Assembly: GCA_028583605.1 (NCBI GenBank)
Contig: CM053331.1
Location: forward strand, 14,368,857-14,432,856
From: Dastarcus helophoroides
Lineage: Eukaryota > Arthropoda > Insecta > Coleoptera > Bothrideridae
Length of the DNA stretch: 64,000 nucleotides
Reading direction: 5' to 3'
Both the position numbers and the translations under genes were made by a program. Under the pieces are notes generated by a model, which was not told where the DNA came from, made no database searches, and was given only the letters and a program-made list of their open reading frames with translations. Below, in pieces: positions 1-11,459 of the stretch. Each line of letters begins with the position of its first letter. Position 1 is the stretch's first letter.

Positions 1-2722
1 CATTTTTGAACATTAATTTGTTTCTTTGGTTAGTTTTTTACATTATTCACTATTATTAGTATTGGATCATTGTAGGTATTAATTACTTATTGTTATATTA
101 TACAAGACAAATTCTAAACATTCTCTGATTTCGTATTCTAAATGGTAAACAACGTCATCAAACTTTTACGTTACAAAAAATTTTACTTACCAATATCTCC
201 GGTTAAACAAAATATATCGAGTTACGGTTTTCGCTGATATCCAGGGCTTTCAATTCTCCATTTTATATCAAAATTAACATATTATTTTATTTAATTTTTT
301 TTAGAAAAACTGCGAAAATGGTTACCATTTTATATAACGCGCGTAGCAGCGATAATAATTTTAAAATTAAAACATATGAAAGTGCCTTCCATAGACTAAA
401 TAACACTATTTCTATAGAAACTAAATTTGATAAATTTTATTAAAATTCACTAAAGTAAATGGTATTTAAAAATTATTTTTTCGATGTCTCCCCACCACTT
501 TATTTTTAGAGATAGAACAAAAAGTGTAAAACAAAAACAAGTCAAAATTACTCAAGAATTACAATGCATGTATTTTAAATATACTTTGATTAAGCAAAAT
601 TTCACAAAAATCCTAATTTTCTATTTAGTCCTACGTATTACGCCACCTAGCGGACATTTTAGAACTTAAAAAATATTTTCCAGCGACTTAAAAAATATTT
701 TCCAGCGACTTTTCAGGGCCACTTTTCTTATTGAGCTTTTTTCTCAAAGCTGTGGGATGATTCGTTGTTGAAATATAAACGGCGTCCTCTCTTAGTTGGC
801 TACCTGGTACAAAAGTTTTCCGGTTTTAGCTGCTGCTAAAGGAAAATATTACATAGTTGGAAAATTGAATGCGAAATATCTAATATAATTTTAGCTAATT
901 GGGTATTTAATAAGGTTACGAAATATGTTTAATAATTATGAAAGGTTAACAAGCAGCTTATAAAATCAAACAAAGGAAACAAAACCATAAAATATTAGTT
1001 TAACTTTCCTTAATTATTCAGAAGTGGAGCGGCGGTATTTTAGTTGACGTTAATTATATGTATGTAGCTGTGCGTACGGTTAATCGATACTTTTTTCCTG
1101 GGCATAAATTAGGATATTTCTTTTTTTAATTTAAACTCCCAGATAATAGTATATTAAACAACAAAAGCAAAGTTTTATTAGTAAACGAGTATAGCCTTTG
1201 GGTACAAGCAAGCTCATAGAGCGAGTAATTTAAACCTATACCTACGAGTTTAGTAAATCTGCTCTTCTCGCGAGTTTGGTTATGCTATTTTTTCGCATTT
1301 TGTGATAGTTATAAATAAATCCTTATAGATATAAAAGCTTTAAAAAGTTAGAAATTTTATAAAATATCTGTACATTATTTCCGTAACCTAATAACCTGAC
1401 ACGGCTTTGTGATATACATAGCAATAACCTAAAAGTATCAAATACCTACCACCTAAGGTCATTTATTTTTCATTTTTTATTTTTTGATAAGTCCTAATAA
1501 GTTACTGATTAGTGATATTAAAAACCTATAAAAGTCTAATGCAAGAATAGCATTTCTATATCTTTAAAATTAGCAGCACATAGTTTTCCCAGAAAGACAG
1601 AAAGATAATTTAAAATTCAAAAATAAATGTCGTGACGCCACAAAGACGATTTTATCCGTATTTTCGACCACCACTTTTTAAATATTTAGACCACATATGT
1701 TCCTAATTAGGATCTATCTGAAATATGTATTATTTAATTTTGTAGCTTGCCCACTTAGTAATAAGGATCACAATTTTTGGAGGTACCCTATAAGAGATTT
1801 GCCCAGCTGAGATTTTTCGCGTGACTAAATGCTGGGTGTCGCATGGAAATTAAGAGAAATTTTATTATAGCTATATTTTGTTTTTGAAATTGATTTTTTA
1901 GGAAAACTTGATAGAACAGCTGATTTATATTCTATTATTATATTAATGCTTAAACAAGATGGTAATTTTATCTGGAATAAATTTATTAAAACTGAAACAC
2001 ATTATTTGTTTGAATTTTTTTTTTTTAAGTTTGTCACATTTTAGGTTGGGTTTTATATTTTTTTCCCTGCAAAAGGTCAAGAACTAACCTTCAACATATT
2101 TTTTTTAAATGGGATGGTTTGTTTTATGATCCCTCATCGAAAAAATACTTTAAAGAGGATTATACAAAGCACTATCTGGTTTTATGATTTATTTACCCAA
2201 AAAATTAGTACAAAATGAAAAGTATAAGTTTTTTAAAAGTTTTGTGCAATCTAGGTTTCAAATGTGCACTATTTAGATGTTGGTAATGTTTAAACCGATG
2301 TAAAGAATTCCTGTCTGCTAATATTGGTAATTACTTTTTATAAAATCAATTTTATTTAATATTTCCTTGACCTAGTTTGGAGATACTAAAGACTTAAATA
2401 TTTCTAATCTGGAACGAACAAATGTAAATGAAACTGATTCTACTGATTCTATAATATTTTCAATTAACCAAAGTCTACAAAGAAGAATAATTATTTTTAT
2501 TTAATATTAGGCAATCCAACAAGTACATCCAAACTTTAAAAATGAATTTTAACATTGGGTTGAACTTCGTGAATATGCATATGGTGCATATTTGGAACCT
2601 CATTTTCCCATTCTTACTTTTAAAAAATTTATATTTTTAATTATTTTTCTTTCTTGACAATCTCAAAACCAGATGCGTTGTAATCTTTTTGATTATGCCT
2701 TTTTAATGAGAAATCACAAATT
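1..2722. other. unassigned AT-rich DNA
   Basis: No coding region, RNA gene or recognisable transposon is visible in either strand. The longest frames are short, of low complexity and match no family I know. One small tandem duplication at 665-709 is listed separately. Probably old intergenic or decayed repeat DNA. Confidence 0.5.
665..709. repeat. 22-bp tandem duplication, two copies
   Basis: The unit ACTTAAAAAATATTTTCCAGCG occurs twice head to tail and is followed by a partial third start (ACTT). The copies are identical, so the duplication is recent compared with the surrounding DNA. Confidence 0.8.
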
Positions 2723-3619
2723 ATAGGGGTAGGGGGGGAGCATAAAGTGGTACTTAATTTTAACATCCTGGTAAAGGTATTAAAAACCCGTTTATAGGGA
2801 AAATAAATATTGGTGCATATTCCTACGACTGTATACTAAATTCCAACAGAAAAATAAATTTTTGTTTTAATAAAACCTTTGAACAAAATAATATTTTCCG
2901 AAATTTGGGAAAATCCGGTTTTGCCCTTTTTCCCTGGGCACAACCGGACTACAGCTGCTGTTTAAGCATTTCAAGAAAGATTGCAATTGTCATAGGAAAA
3001 TTCATTCATATTTTTTTCATACAAAAGGTACTTCTTTCTTGTGCCGTTTTTCCGAAAAATTCGATTGCAGTTTTAGCTCTAGCCAGGTTTCTTGAAGCCT
3101 GTTTATTTTTCCTTCAGTACTTTATTGCTTTGCGCCTACTTTCCGTATCCCATTCTTAATGAATTTTCTCTAATACGTGGGTGGCATTATAAAATTTTAA
3201 AAAATATGCGACAGAATAACTTAAAAGTACGACGGAGCACAACCGGATAGCATACGGATTTGCCCCAAAAGACTCTTTGGTTAGATGCAATAATAAAATG
3301 CGTGACAATAATATTAGAATATTAAAAAGCGTATAAAGTGAAATTTATAAGATAGTCTATCCATTGCACAAAAAATTAGCAACTTCGTTTATAAACAACA
3401 CCATTTGCTGAAACTTTAAAAATGACAGTTAATTAGATTAGGAATCTTTATATCAGAATTAAACAAAAGTTACTAGGAAAAATTGCTTTCTGACGATGTA
3501 TTTTCGTTTTATATACAGATTTATACCTAACAGACTTATTTTACCCATTAAAGGGCAAATGTCAATAATCGTTTTTAAATACCATCGAAATCCGGTTATG
3601 CCCCCCCCCCTTTCCCTAT
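2723..3619. mobile_element. DNA transposon-like unit with G-rich inverted ends
   Basis: The left end reads ATAGGGGTAGGGGGGG then AGCATAA. The right end, read on the minus strand, starts ATAGGGAAAGGGG and continues to GGCATAACCGG, giving an imperfect inverted repeat of about 24 bp. Inside, the motif CACAACCGG or its complement CCGGTT(T/A)TGCC recurs near 2911, 2938, 3238 and 3590, like the subterminal transposase-binding repeats of non-autonomous DNA transposons. No transposase is present: the 84-codon frame at 2905-3159 spans two of the motifs and matches no family I know. A target duplication is not clear. The element type is inferred; the inverted ends and repeated motif are seen. Confidence 0.5.
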
Positions 3620-4022
3620 TTCGCCCCTCTTGTAGGAAAAAAATATAAAAACCATTCTAAAATGTGGCAAGCTTTAGATAAAAATCAACCAGCTTCAAAC
3701 CAGAACCAGTAGTAGAGTTTCGGCTCTGGTGTGGTATACAAACTGAGTTACCTCTGCTAAGTGAGTTGCGAAGTGAGTGAGTTGCTTTTTACGGCAAATT
3801 GCGTTTTTCGTGATCAGTTTAACGTCGTGTGCTTCTGCGTCCAGGTCTTCGGATCGTTGGTGCCGCGATAACCAACGAGATCGACATTTAGTCGAAATTA
3901 TTTGTGATTTATCTGTGTTTTAACTCGCATACATTGTATTTATTATTATACATTGTATGAGAAGTCTGTTTTAGCTACAGCAGCTCCGCAATTTTTATTA
4001 AATTCCAGAGTAATATCTCACC

Positions 4023-5120
4023 ATGGCGGCGACATTAAAAAGTATCGCCGCCCAACTGAATAATTTTATGGAAATGTTCCATGTAATAAAAGAAGAACTT
4101 AAGGTCGAACGACGGAGAATTGACCAGCTCTTCGGTGAAAGATTAATGCCAATACAATCTTCACCGATCGACAGTAACCCTGATTTTGAAAGCGAAATCA
4201 GCGTTATTAGTGAAACGCCGAGCGAGGAATTCAACGAAAAACGCGCTCGAACATCTTCCAAGGAAAAGGAACATAAGGACTATCAATTGGTAAAGAAGAA
4301 AAGAGTCCCTAGAGAGAAGGCAGCTAAGCAGCCTTTGATACAAGGAGAGTCGTCGGAAGACAAAACTCCAACGCCATCTAATCCAACAAAGGAGAAGACA
4401 AGAGGAACGGCAACTCCAAAGAAGGAGTTACAAACAGCCCCAGCGAAGTCTCAAGAAAAGGAGGCTGAGAATAAAGTCCCCACCGGCACCTGAACTCCGC
4501 CTGTCATCATCAGGGATGCAGGTAAGTGAAAACATATTAACTCCATTATGTGGTCCAGGAAAATTGGCTACACAAAGGCAAAGTGTGCGAGTTCAATCGG
4601 CCACAGTAACTGACCTTAGGGACCTGACAAGGTTACGAGAGAAAGAAAATGTGCAATACCACTCCTTTGCTCTCCCGGAGGAAATGAGCGTCAAGGCAAT
4701 GGTGAGAGAAATCCCGAAGGACATCTAAAAGGAAGACTTCAAGGCCATCCTAGAAGAAGACGGGTTCAGACCCATCAATGTCAAAAGAATAGGAAATTCA
4801 TTCACTAAGAAACTTCACAAAATGATGTTTGTGAAGCTTCAGCAAGGTGAGAAGAAAATATTTAAACTGGATGGGTCTTGACACTTAGGTAGAAATCCCA
4901 AGGCCAAGCAAACAGGTAAAGCAGTGCCACAAGTGCCAAAGGTTTAACCATGGGCAGAGGAACTGCCATGCCGAAGCATTTTGCGTTAAAATTGCTGGGA
5001 AGCACCTTAGCCAAGACTGCAAGCGTCTTAAGGACAAGCCTCCCAAGTATGCTAACTGCAAGGGAGACTATGTAGCTAACTACAGAAGTTGCACTGCTTT
5101 CCCACCACTGAGAAAGCAAT
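4023..5120 (+). pseudogene. ORF1 (Gag-like) protein of a Jockey-type element, broken
   Basis: The first 156 codons (4023-4493) are open from an ATG after the leader: a predicted helical start, then a Lys/Glu/Pro/Ser/Thr-rich low-complexity stretch. The frame continues beyond 4493 only through shifts. Around 4640-4870 the translation resembles the domain that precedes the zinc knuckles in Jockey ORF1 proteins (segment near 4700 with IPKDI, then EEDGFRPINVKRIG). At 4918-5100 follow zinc knuckles: CHKCQRF-NHGQRNCHAEAFC, then C in QDCKRL and YANCKGDYVANYRSC. Such proteins bind element RNA in a ribonucleoprotein. Stops lie at 4491, 4726 and 4879. The family is clear from domain order; the exact clade within Jockey is inferred. 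Confidence 0.75.
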
Positions 5121-5534
5121 AGCTGGCACCCAAGGAAGCTCAGGAGTTACCCAAGTCGTGTTCTAGGGCAAAGTCAACGACAGCCAAGACGACAGTTGCA
5201 ACTGCGAAGGTTTTACCAAAACTAGAAGCTCTTAGTGCTAGAGTAAGTAAAAACACAAAATCCTACGCGTTAATTGTTAATTGTTAATTGTTGCAGAAAA
5301 ATTCAAGAACAAAACACAAAGAAAATCTTCGGAGAAAACTAACCAAATTGTACTAGACTTGGTGAGAGCAGTCTTCGAAGCTGAAAACAGCCAAGAAGCC
5401 ATAGTATCCATAATGATGATGCTTCCAAAGTTTCTTAGCCTGAAGCATTAATGAAGAGACACAGCAAAGGCAAAGGAAACGAAGGAAACCCTGATCGTCC
5501 ACAGCAAATCAAGGCTGCAACGGACTCGCAGGCA

Positions 5535-5993
5535 ACAAGCACGAACTGGAAGTGTTCGCTAAGGAACACGACTTGGACGTTCTTATGCTTAGCGATACCA
5601 ATTTAAGGAGCACCATGAATATCTATGTCAGTAGAAGATTAATTCATTTTGCTGCAGGCATGCCGGAGTTGGGCAGGCTGGAAAGAACAGGAGTAACTGT
5701 AAAAATGGCGCAGAGACTTCTGTCTTGTTATTCTAAATCCAACACTCTTACAGAGACCGATTTGGCACGCATCTTCGAAATAAACAATAACAATGTTATT
5801 GTAGCTGGGGACCTTAATGCCAAAAACGTCGAGTGGGGCAGCCAAAGGAACAACTAAAACGGCAGGACACTTCAACGGTTCATTGCACAAAACGGAATCG
5901 ATATAATGGCTCGGGAAGAAACAACCCTTCATCACTACGCCTAAGGAGCGCCAGACATCCTGGACGTAGCACTGAAATTGAAACGTATATATA
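5535..5993 (+). pseudogene. ORF2 endonuclease domain fragment (APE type), Jockey-type element
   Basis: The translation shows the pattern of apurinic-type endonucleases of LINEs: NKHELEVFAKEHDLDVLMLSDTN with LSDTN in place of the usual SET catalytic motif, then ERTGVTV, then VIVAGDLNAKNVEWGS carrying the conserved GDxN of the active site, then GAPDILDVAL. A stop follows NN at 5855, and another interrupts near 5941. In a live element this domain nicks the target DNA for target-primed reverse transcription. The reverse transcriptase that should follow is absent. Spacing to ORF1 (about 400 bp of degraded linker) fits a single element. Confidence 0.75.
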
Positions 5994-8424
5994 GTTTGAT
6001 GAAGCAATCAGAAGTATCGAGATTAAATCTGAAATTTTAAAAACCAAAATTTCTAAAAAACTAGTCTACATTTCAATTTTATTATTTTGATTTTAGAGAG
6101 GCACGTTTATACTCAGCATTTATTTTTTAAATTAGACTAAAACTAAAAATATAAAACTTTGGTTTCTCTCGAATTGTTTTCTATAAATTTAATTTTTAAT
6201 AATTCTTTTCTGCGCTGTTAATTTAAAATCTAATTTTGAGTTTAAATTTTAAAAGACCCAGATCTAAATTACTCCTTTTTAAAAGTTTATTTATAAATCT
6301 GGACTGAAATTTCACAATTTTAATTTTCATGTCTTTTGATGGATCGATTTTTATTATTGAAATTTATAAAAATACATTTATTCGAATTTTGAAAACAACG
6401 GTAAACTTTTGCGACATCTAAATCCGAATTTCAAAAAACTCAAAATTTCCAAAATATACGTAGTTAATATTTTTGCAAAAATAATAATATTAAGAGTCCA
6501 AGGTTGATATAAGAGAATTGTTTTCTTATTTCAAGGTGATTTCCAGAATATTGACTTCTTTCTCTCTTTAACTATTTCCAGAAAAAAATACTTTTCGAAA
6601 TAAACTCGATGTCTATGAAAGGAACATATTCAAAATTAAAAATGTAAGGGGTTTAATGTATAATTCTAATTTTGATTTAATTGAACTTTTGATCAATTTT
6701 CAACTGTAATATTGATTTTTTTGAATATAAAATCAAAATTTAGAGATGGAAGTGGAAATTAGGCTAGAAAAGTCCAAATTTTAATAAAACTAAAATCTGG
6801 AGAACAAGTCCATATTTTAAGATGATAAACAAGATTTTGAGGTTAAAAGCTCTGTTTGGAAAATAATTTAAGATTTCGAGAAGAATGCAAAATTGAAAAT
6901 TATAGATTTTCGGTCAGACATGTATATTTTTTAAATTCAATTTTAAACTAGAACTTCAACATAAAAAACAAATTTTGAACTTCGTTCTTAAAATTTTGGG
7001 TAAAAAGTGAGTAGTTGAATAGTTTGTGAATTAGTCAAAGTTGCAAAATCATAGTGAAAATTTGGAGACAAAAACTAAAATTTTGAAAAATAATTAGTGA
7101 AATTTTAGGATAAAAATCAAAATTTATGGAATGAAAAAGTTTTGAGAAAAGAATTAAAATTTAATAGAATGTTTTAATATATCTTGAAATTCGATGTTTG
7201 GGTTATTTCCATTTTAATATATACTTTACAAATTCTTTCTTTAAATTTAAATTCTATCCCGTCGGTAGTCGCGTTACTCTTTTGGAAAAATTTAGCAAAA
7301 TGGGTTATGATAAAAGTATTTTGATTTTTTCATAGAAATCAACGCAATATTTAATTTAGTGTTATAATGAAATTTTATTTTACTTTAAAGTGTCAAATAA
7401 AGAATTTTATTTCACATTTTTCCCTTATTTTACACTTGTCTATAATGATATTGTTTTGATCCATCGAAACTGTTAAATAAATGTCATTTTGAGATATGAC
7501 GTTACAGAAATTATTTTTATTAATTTAATTTAATCTTGTTTCAAGTAAGACAACAATCAAATAGTTAAGCTCTCTCATAGCCCTAAAATCATTGCATAAA
7601 TTCTACCTCTCTTCCTGAGACTAATCACATTGAGTTGACACGGACTGTATGTTCAACGTTAGAATGAGAATAATGTTAACACAAATATCCTCTTTCTTTC
7701 ATAATATGACATAAAAAGTAAGTCCGACATTATTCAAGATTCTGGAGACTGCAGAATTGTTTCTCTAATGAGTTGTCTTACTTTTTATCAAGTCGTAATT
7801 GTTTCCAAGGCAAACTTTCTGAAAGAACCTTTGTAAAAGTAGTGAACTGCACAAAACTTATTTTCTATTTCTTCGTTTCAAAGACTATTCGTAAAGGAAA
7901 ATCACGTGCTCCGCTAGTTTGCCGACTATTTGCTTTATTTTCTCGGACCATTCAATACCACTGCGCTAAGATAAGTAGAAATGTGGGCGACACGTATATT
8001 GAAAACAATACATCTGCACACAAAAATGTTACGCTGTGATGTCCAACTTTTTGCTCGTATAACTTGTATTAAAGTTGTAACAATGGCACACTTTATCATT
8101 TAATCTTTCATTCCTTGAAAATCTCAGAGAAATTCATTTTTATTTGAGTCTGTTTTATACGGTTTAATTAATACACATAGTACATATGTATGCGCTGCCT
8201 TTTAAAACATCTAAAAAAGCAAGAAATATACCACATTAACGGTGAGTTTGATAAAGTTAAGATACATATGTACTTTAGAAACTACATTCATAACAATACT
8301 AAACAATTTCCTGCAAACGCAAATAATTCAGCATTAACTTCATTGAATCAAGTTGATTTTGGAAAAAAATAAATAATTTAGAATGCATCATTACAACTAT
8401 CCCTCTTCTATGATGATTTGTTAA
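5994..8424. other. AT-rich DNA with degenerate AAATTTT-type repeats
   Basis: From about 6040 to 7160 the sequence consists largely of variants of phrases such as AAAATTTTGA, GAAATTT and CAAAATTT separated by short purine tracts, like the field at 11460-13340. From 7200 to 8424 nothing is recognised; the 88-codon frame at 7773-8039 matches no family I know. Confidence 0.45.
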
Positions 8425-9144
8425 ACAAGTAAAAAAATAGGCAGTTATGAAGGGACTATCGACAAAGGTGAAAACTGAAAACTATGATTAACAGTGTTTT
8501 ATACTTAAAATTTTCAAATTATAATATCAAAAATAAAAATTTCATATTTTGTAAATAAAATTTATTATTTCTAGTTTTTAAATGTCTTGTATTTGTATAC
8601 CATCTAGTCTTTGATCTTATCTGTTTTAAGTTACTGCATATTAAAAACCATGTTAAACTATCTACATTTTATATTTCCATACCAAATTTCAATATATTTC
8701 AAAATAATATGTTTTCAATGTACTGAGTTTTCGGAATTATGTAAAAACTTTAATTTGAATTATCACAATACTGCCAATAATGAGTTACTACAGTGTTCGT
8801 TGGGTGAGTCGATGTGCAAAATATGTAGAATTACTTAACTTTAAAAACTCAAATATATTAAAACAATTTTACCTTTTACCAGCAACATAAAAAGGATACA
8901 TTAAACTTTGATCATGAAAAATGGAATGGCAAAAGCTTCACGTTGTTATTAATTTTTCCTGAAATTCCAAGTAATTTTAGGATATCTCCTTCTGGTATCG
9001 ATTAAGCTGGGAAAATGTACAAAACCTTTTTCGTCCATTCTTGAAAAGTTCACAACTGCCCCACAATTGCCTTCTTAAAGTTTCTAATTAGATTTTATAT
9101 GTCTCCTCTATAACCGAAATCTCGCTGTCGGCTCACCAGAATTT

Positions 9145-9211
9145 TTCTTTTTCTTCTTTTCTTTTTTTCTCTTCTTTCTCTTTATTTCTTTTTTTTTTCT
9201 TTTCTGATATA
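9145..9211 (+). repeat. polypyrimidine tract
   Basis: About 66 bases made almost only of T and C. It lies inside dispersed repeat copy 1 and is not present in this form in the other copies, so it expanded locally. Confidence 0.7.
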
Positions 9212-9311
9212 GGCAATTTCGCTTCCGGAGAGAATAGAAATAATATTAATCAAATTAAAACACAATGTAAACAATTATAGTATACACAGTTTTGCAATAT
9301 TTAATCTAAAA

Positions 9312-9340
9312 TGAGTGGCACAGTGGTAGAGCAATCGATT
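9312..9340 (+). promoter_or_regulatory. tRNA-like A box in dispersed repeat
   Basis: GTGGCACAGTGGTAGAGCAA resembles the 5' half of a tRNA and the pol III A-box consensus (TGGCNNAGTGG). The same segment is kept at 16653-16675 (GTGGTGCAGTGG) although the copies have diverged elsewhere. No clear B box follows, so activity is doubtful. Confidence 0.4.
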
Positions 9341-9465
9341 ATTAGTTCAACTTAGCGTTTTTTTTAACGCAATATCGATATATGTGATTACATATTTGGA
9401 AATACCATCCATTTGTCCCCTATATTTAGTCGCTTAACGCGCCTAAAGAAGTTTTCACTTCAAAA

Positions 9466-10972
9466 ATCATAGAAATATCAGGCGTCTTTCAAGAGGTTAG
9501 TTTAATTTTGCAACATTTTCATGTCATAAATCTTTACGTCTTTGTTTTATATTGGGACTCTGGCACACAAGGAGCAATAAAAAGTCAAGACTGCGAAACT
9601 CTTGCGATTACTGTCGCAAGGCCGCATTGCATTCTTTATAGGAAATTTCTCTATGTTGACCTTATTTGAGAAATATTTACATCAAGCAGGTGACACTTCA
9701 GTCAACAAAGCACCATATCACTGCTAGCTTGGAAATATTTCATCACAAGTAGACCTAAGGTATTCTGCTCACTTTTCGCCGAGAGAGGATGATAAGCCCA
9801 AATGAATTTAAAAAGCGGCTTTAAATTTAAAGCACGCGTCAACACTGTTTTTTTTTTTTGTCTAGCTCGCCCTTTAATTCCTGCTACATATCTTCTCGTT
9901 CAAAACATAAAACTTAAGTTTGCTGTATTAGGGAGTCGAGATGGCAGCGCAAAGTAAATTTTATGAAATAAAGTCGAGCAATCTAAATCGTAGAATTCCA
10001 GAGATATCTCTTCGAAGCGACTTCTAATGATTTATGTTGTATTTGTGAAAACCACTCTTTAATGGAAGTGTGGCGTTCTGCATTATTATCTTAATAAGAC
10101 AACATAAAGAGTGCTTTAAATATAAAAATGGACAGTTGTGAAGGTCCTCGAGTGAGCCATGAATTTACGTTTAGATTCAACGAATATTAAGAAATAAATT
10201 TTAAATAAATTGCAAACATATTTTGCAATAATTATTTCATGTTTAAAAAACGAAATAATTACAACCCTGTTAGTTTTCATGACATTTTATTGTTTTACTA
10301 ACTCCAATAATATCTATTGATATTATCTGAGTAGATTTTAAATATAACTTACATTTCTCTTGCAAAGTTAAAAATGTCAAGTTTTACAGTAATAATAACT
10401 AACTGATGATTAGGTATTTACGCCGAACTACTTTTGGGGTTGTTATTCAATGTAAAATTTTCGCCTTATTTCTCGAGCCATTAACAAATTTGTCATAGCT
10501 CTCTCAGTTTTGGAACTACAGAGAATTTGCTTTTCAGACTTGCTCGAATTTCCACTATGCGCTTACATGTGAAAAATATAAAAATTTATCTTAATGGAAT
10601 TTTTACCCAATACTTGTTTTCTAAATGGTTTAGTCTATGAGATACTAAATGGCTGATGATTCTTTGAAACCTGCAGGGCTTTTTTATAATTTGTCACGCC
10701 TCTACAGAAAAGATGCTATAAGAAATGTTGCACGGTTTTTCCTTAATTTTATTGAGCTTTTAATCAACCAACAAAGGCAATAGCAAAATTACGGGTTTTT
10801 GTAAATGTTATTTTTTTTAATTGGATTTTTTATATATCATTGCTTTTTCGAAGTTGTTGTCTTTTTCTGATTTTAAATAAATCTGAAATATATACATATA
10901 ATAAAAAGCCTAAGTTATGCGTATATTAAAAGAATAAAATTCAGGTTGTAACAAATTCATCTCTCACTATAG
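9466..10972. other. AT-rich DNA without recognised gene
   Basis: No coding region or transposon end was recognised. A short segment at 10128-10150 (AAAAATGGACAGTTGTGAAGG) resembles the start of the dispersed repeat found at 8425 and 14690, so a small fragment of that family may lie here. Confidence 0.45.
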
Positions 10973-11400
10973 CAGGGATAAGCAAGACGCGGCCCTTTTG
11001 TGCGGCCCGCCTAACATTTTTGTGCGACCCGCCTAAATTCTACTCCTTTGCATAAAAATATTGGAAAAGAAAATGTCAAACAATTTGACGATCAAAACAA
11101 AAAAACTTGCCATTTGGAAGAAACATATGTTGTCAAAAACCACGAAACATTTTCCATTTTTGAGACAAGAAACTCCTTCGGATAGAAGTAAATATGGCCA
11201 GGAAATTCAAGACTTAATAAACCAATTTGAATCGAGATTTAAAATATTTCAATCAAAAGAAACTGCTCGGAGTTTTCGTACTTTTTCATTTAAGATAGTT
11301 CCAAATGAGTACAAATGGAATTAATAAATTTAGAAAACAATACCAATTTGAGGAACAAATTTCACAATGTGAACATTCAAAAATTCTAGTAAAATTACTT
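10973..11400 (+). mobile_element. internally deleted hAT-type transposon relic
   Basis: CAGGGATAAGCAAGACGCGGCCC followed by GCGGCCCGCC and GCGACCCGCC resembles the terminal region of hAT transposons, which often start CAGNG and carry GCGGCCCGC motifs. About 80 bp downstream begins a coding remnant of a hAT-type transposase. The short distance implies loss of most of the interior. I see no matching right end. Confidence 0.5.
11061..11400 (+). pseudogene. hAT-type transposase fragment
   Basis: The open frame 11061-11324 encodes KLAIWKKHMLSKTTKHFPFL, then a segment with KYGQEIQDLINQFESRF and FSFKIVP. It resembles the middle-to-C-terminal part of the hAT transposases related to GTF2I-repeat or ZBED5-like proteins. 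At 11306 the homology moves to another frame: QMELINLENNTNLRNKF is read there, a very conserved block in that family. So one frameshift separates two matching pieces. The N-terminal DNA-binding domain and the C-terminal dimerisation part are missing. It is a dead relic; the family assignment rests on remembered motif similarity. Confidence 0.6.
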
Positions 11401-11459
11401 ACATTACCTACACATAATTTTTAATAAATTTTCACAATTAGTCAGGCATGCAATGCAAA

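Larger units (their letters stand above)
3700..5993 (+). mobile_element. Jockey-type non-LTR retrotransposon, 3' truncated
   Basis: A 5' untranslated region of about 320 bp is followed by an ORF1 with Jockey-type nucleic-acid-binding organisation and by the first part of an ORF2 endonuclease. The sequence stops resembling the element just after the endonuclease, near 5993, so reverse transcriptase and 3' UTR are missing. Loss of the 3' half is opposite to the usual 5' truncation of LINE copies and points to a later deletion or rearrangement. Both reading frames contain stops and shifts. Base composition (richer in G+C) differs sharply from both flanks. Confidence 0.75.
8425..9465 (+). repeat. 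dispersed repeat with tRNA-like A box, copy 1
   Basis: This about 1-kb stretch aligns along most of its length with 14690-16805 (once two insertions there are removed) and in its second half with 24069-24830. Shared landmarks are AACTATGAT near the start, TTACTGCATATTAAAAA, AATGAGTTACTACAGTGTT, CCAAGTAATTTT, then GTGGCACAGTGGTAGAGCAA at 9314 and TTAACGCGCCTAAAGAAG near the end. GTGGCACAGTGG fits the A box of a tRNA-type RNA polymerase III promoter, so the 3' part may derive from a SINE. No protein is encoded. Confidence 0.65.

Noticed and set aside
2905..3159. 84-codon plus-strand frame
   Set aside because: It spans repeated CCGGTT motifs of a transposon-like unit and has no family resemblance.
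9314..9400. Functional tRNA gene
   Set aside because: Only the A-box half is tRNA-like; there is no acceptor stem, anticodon arm or T loop.
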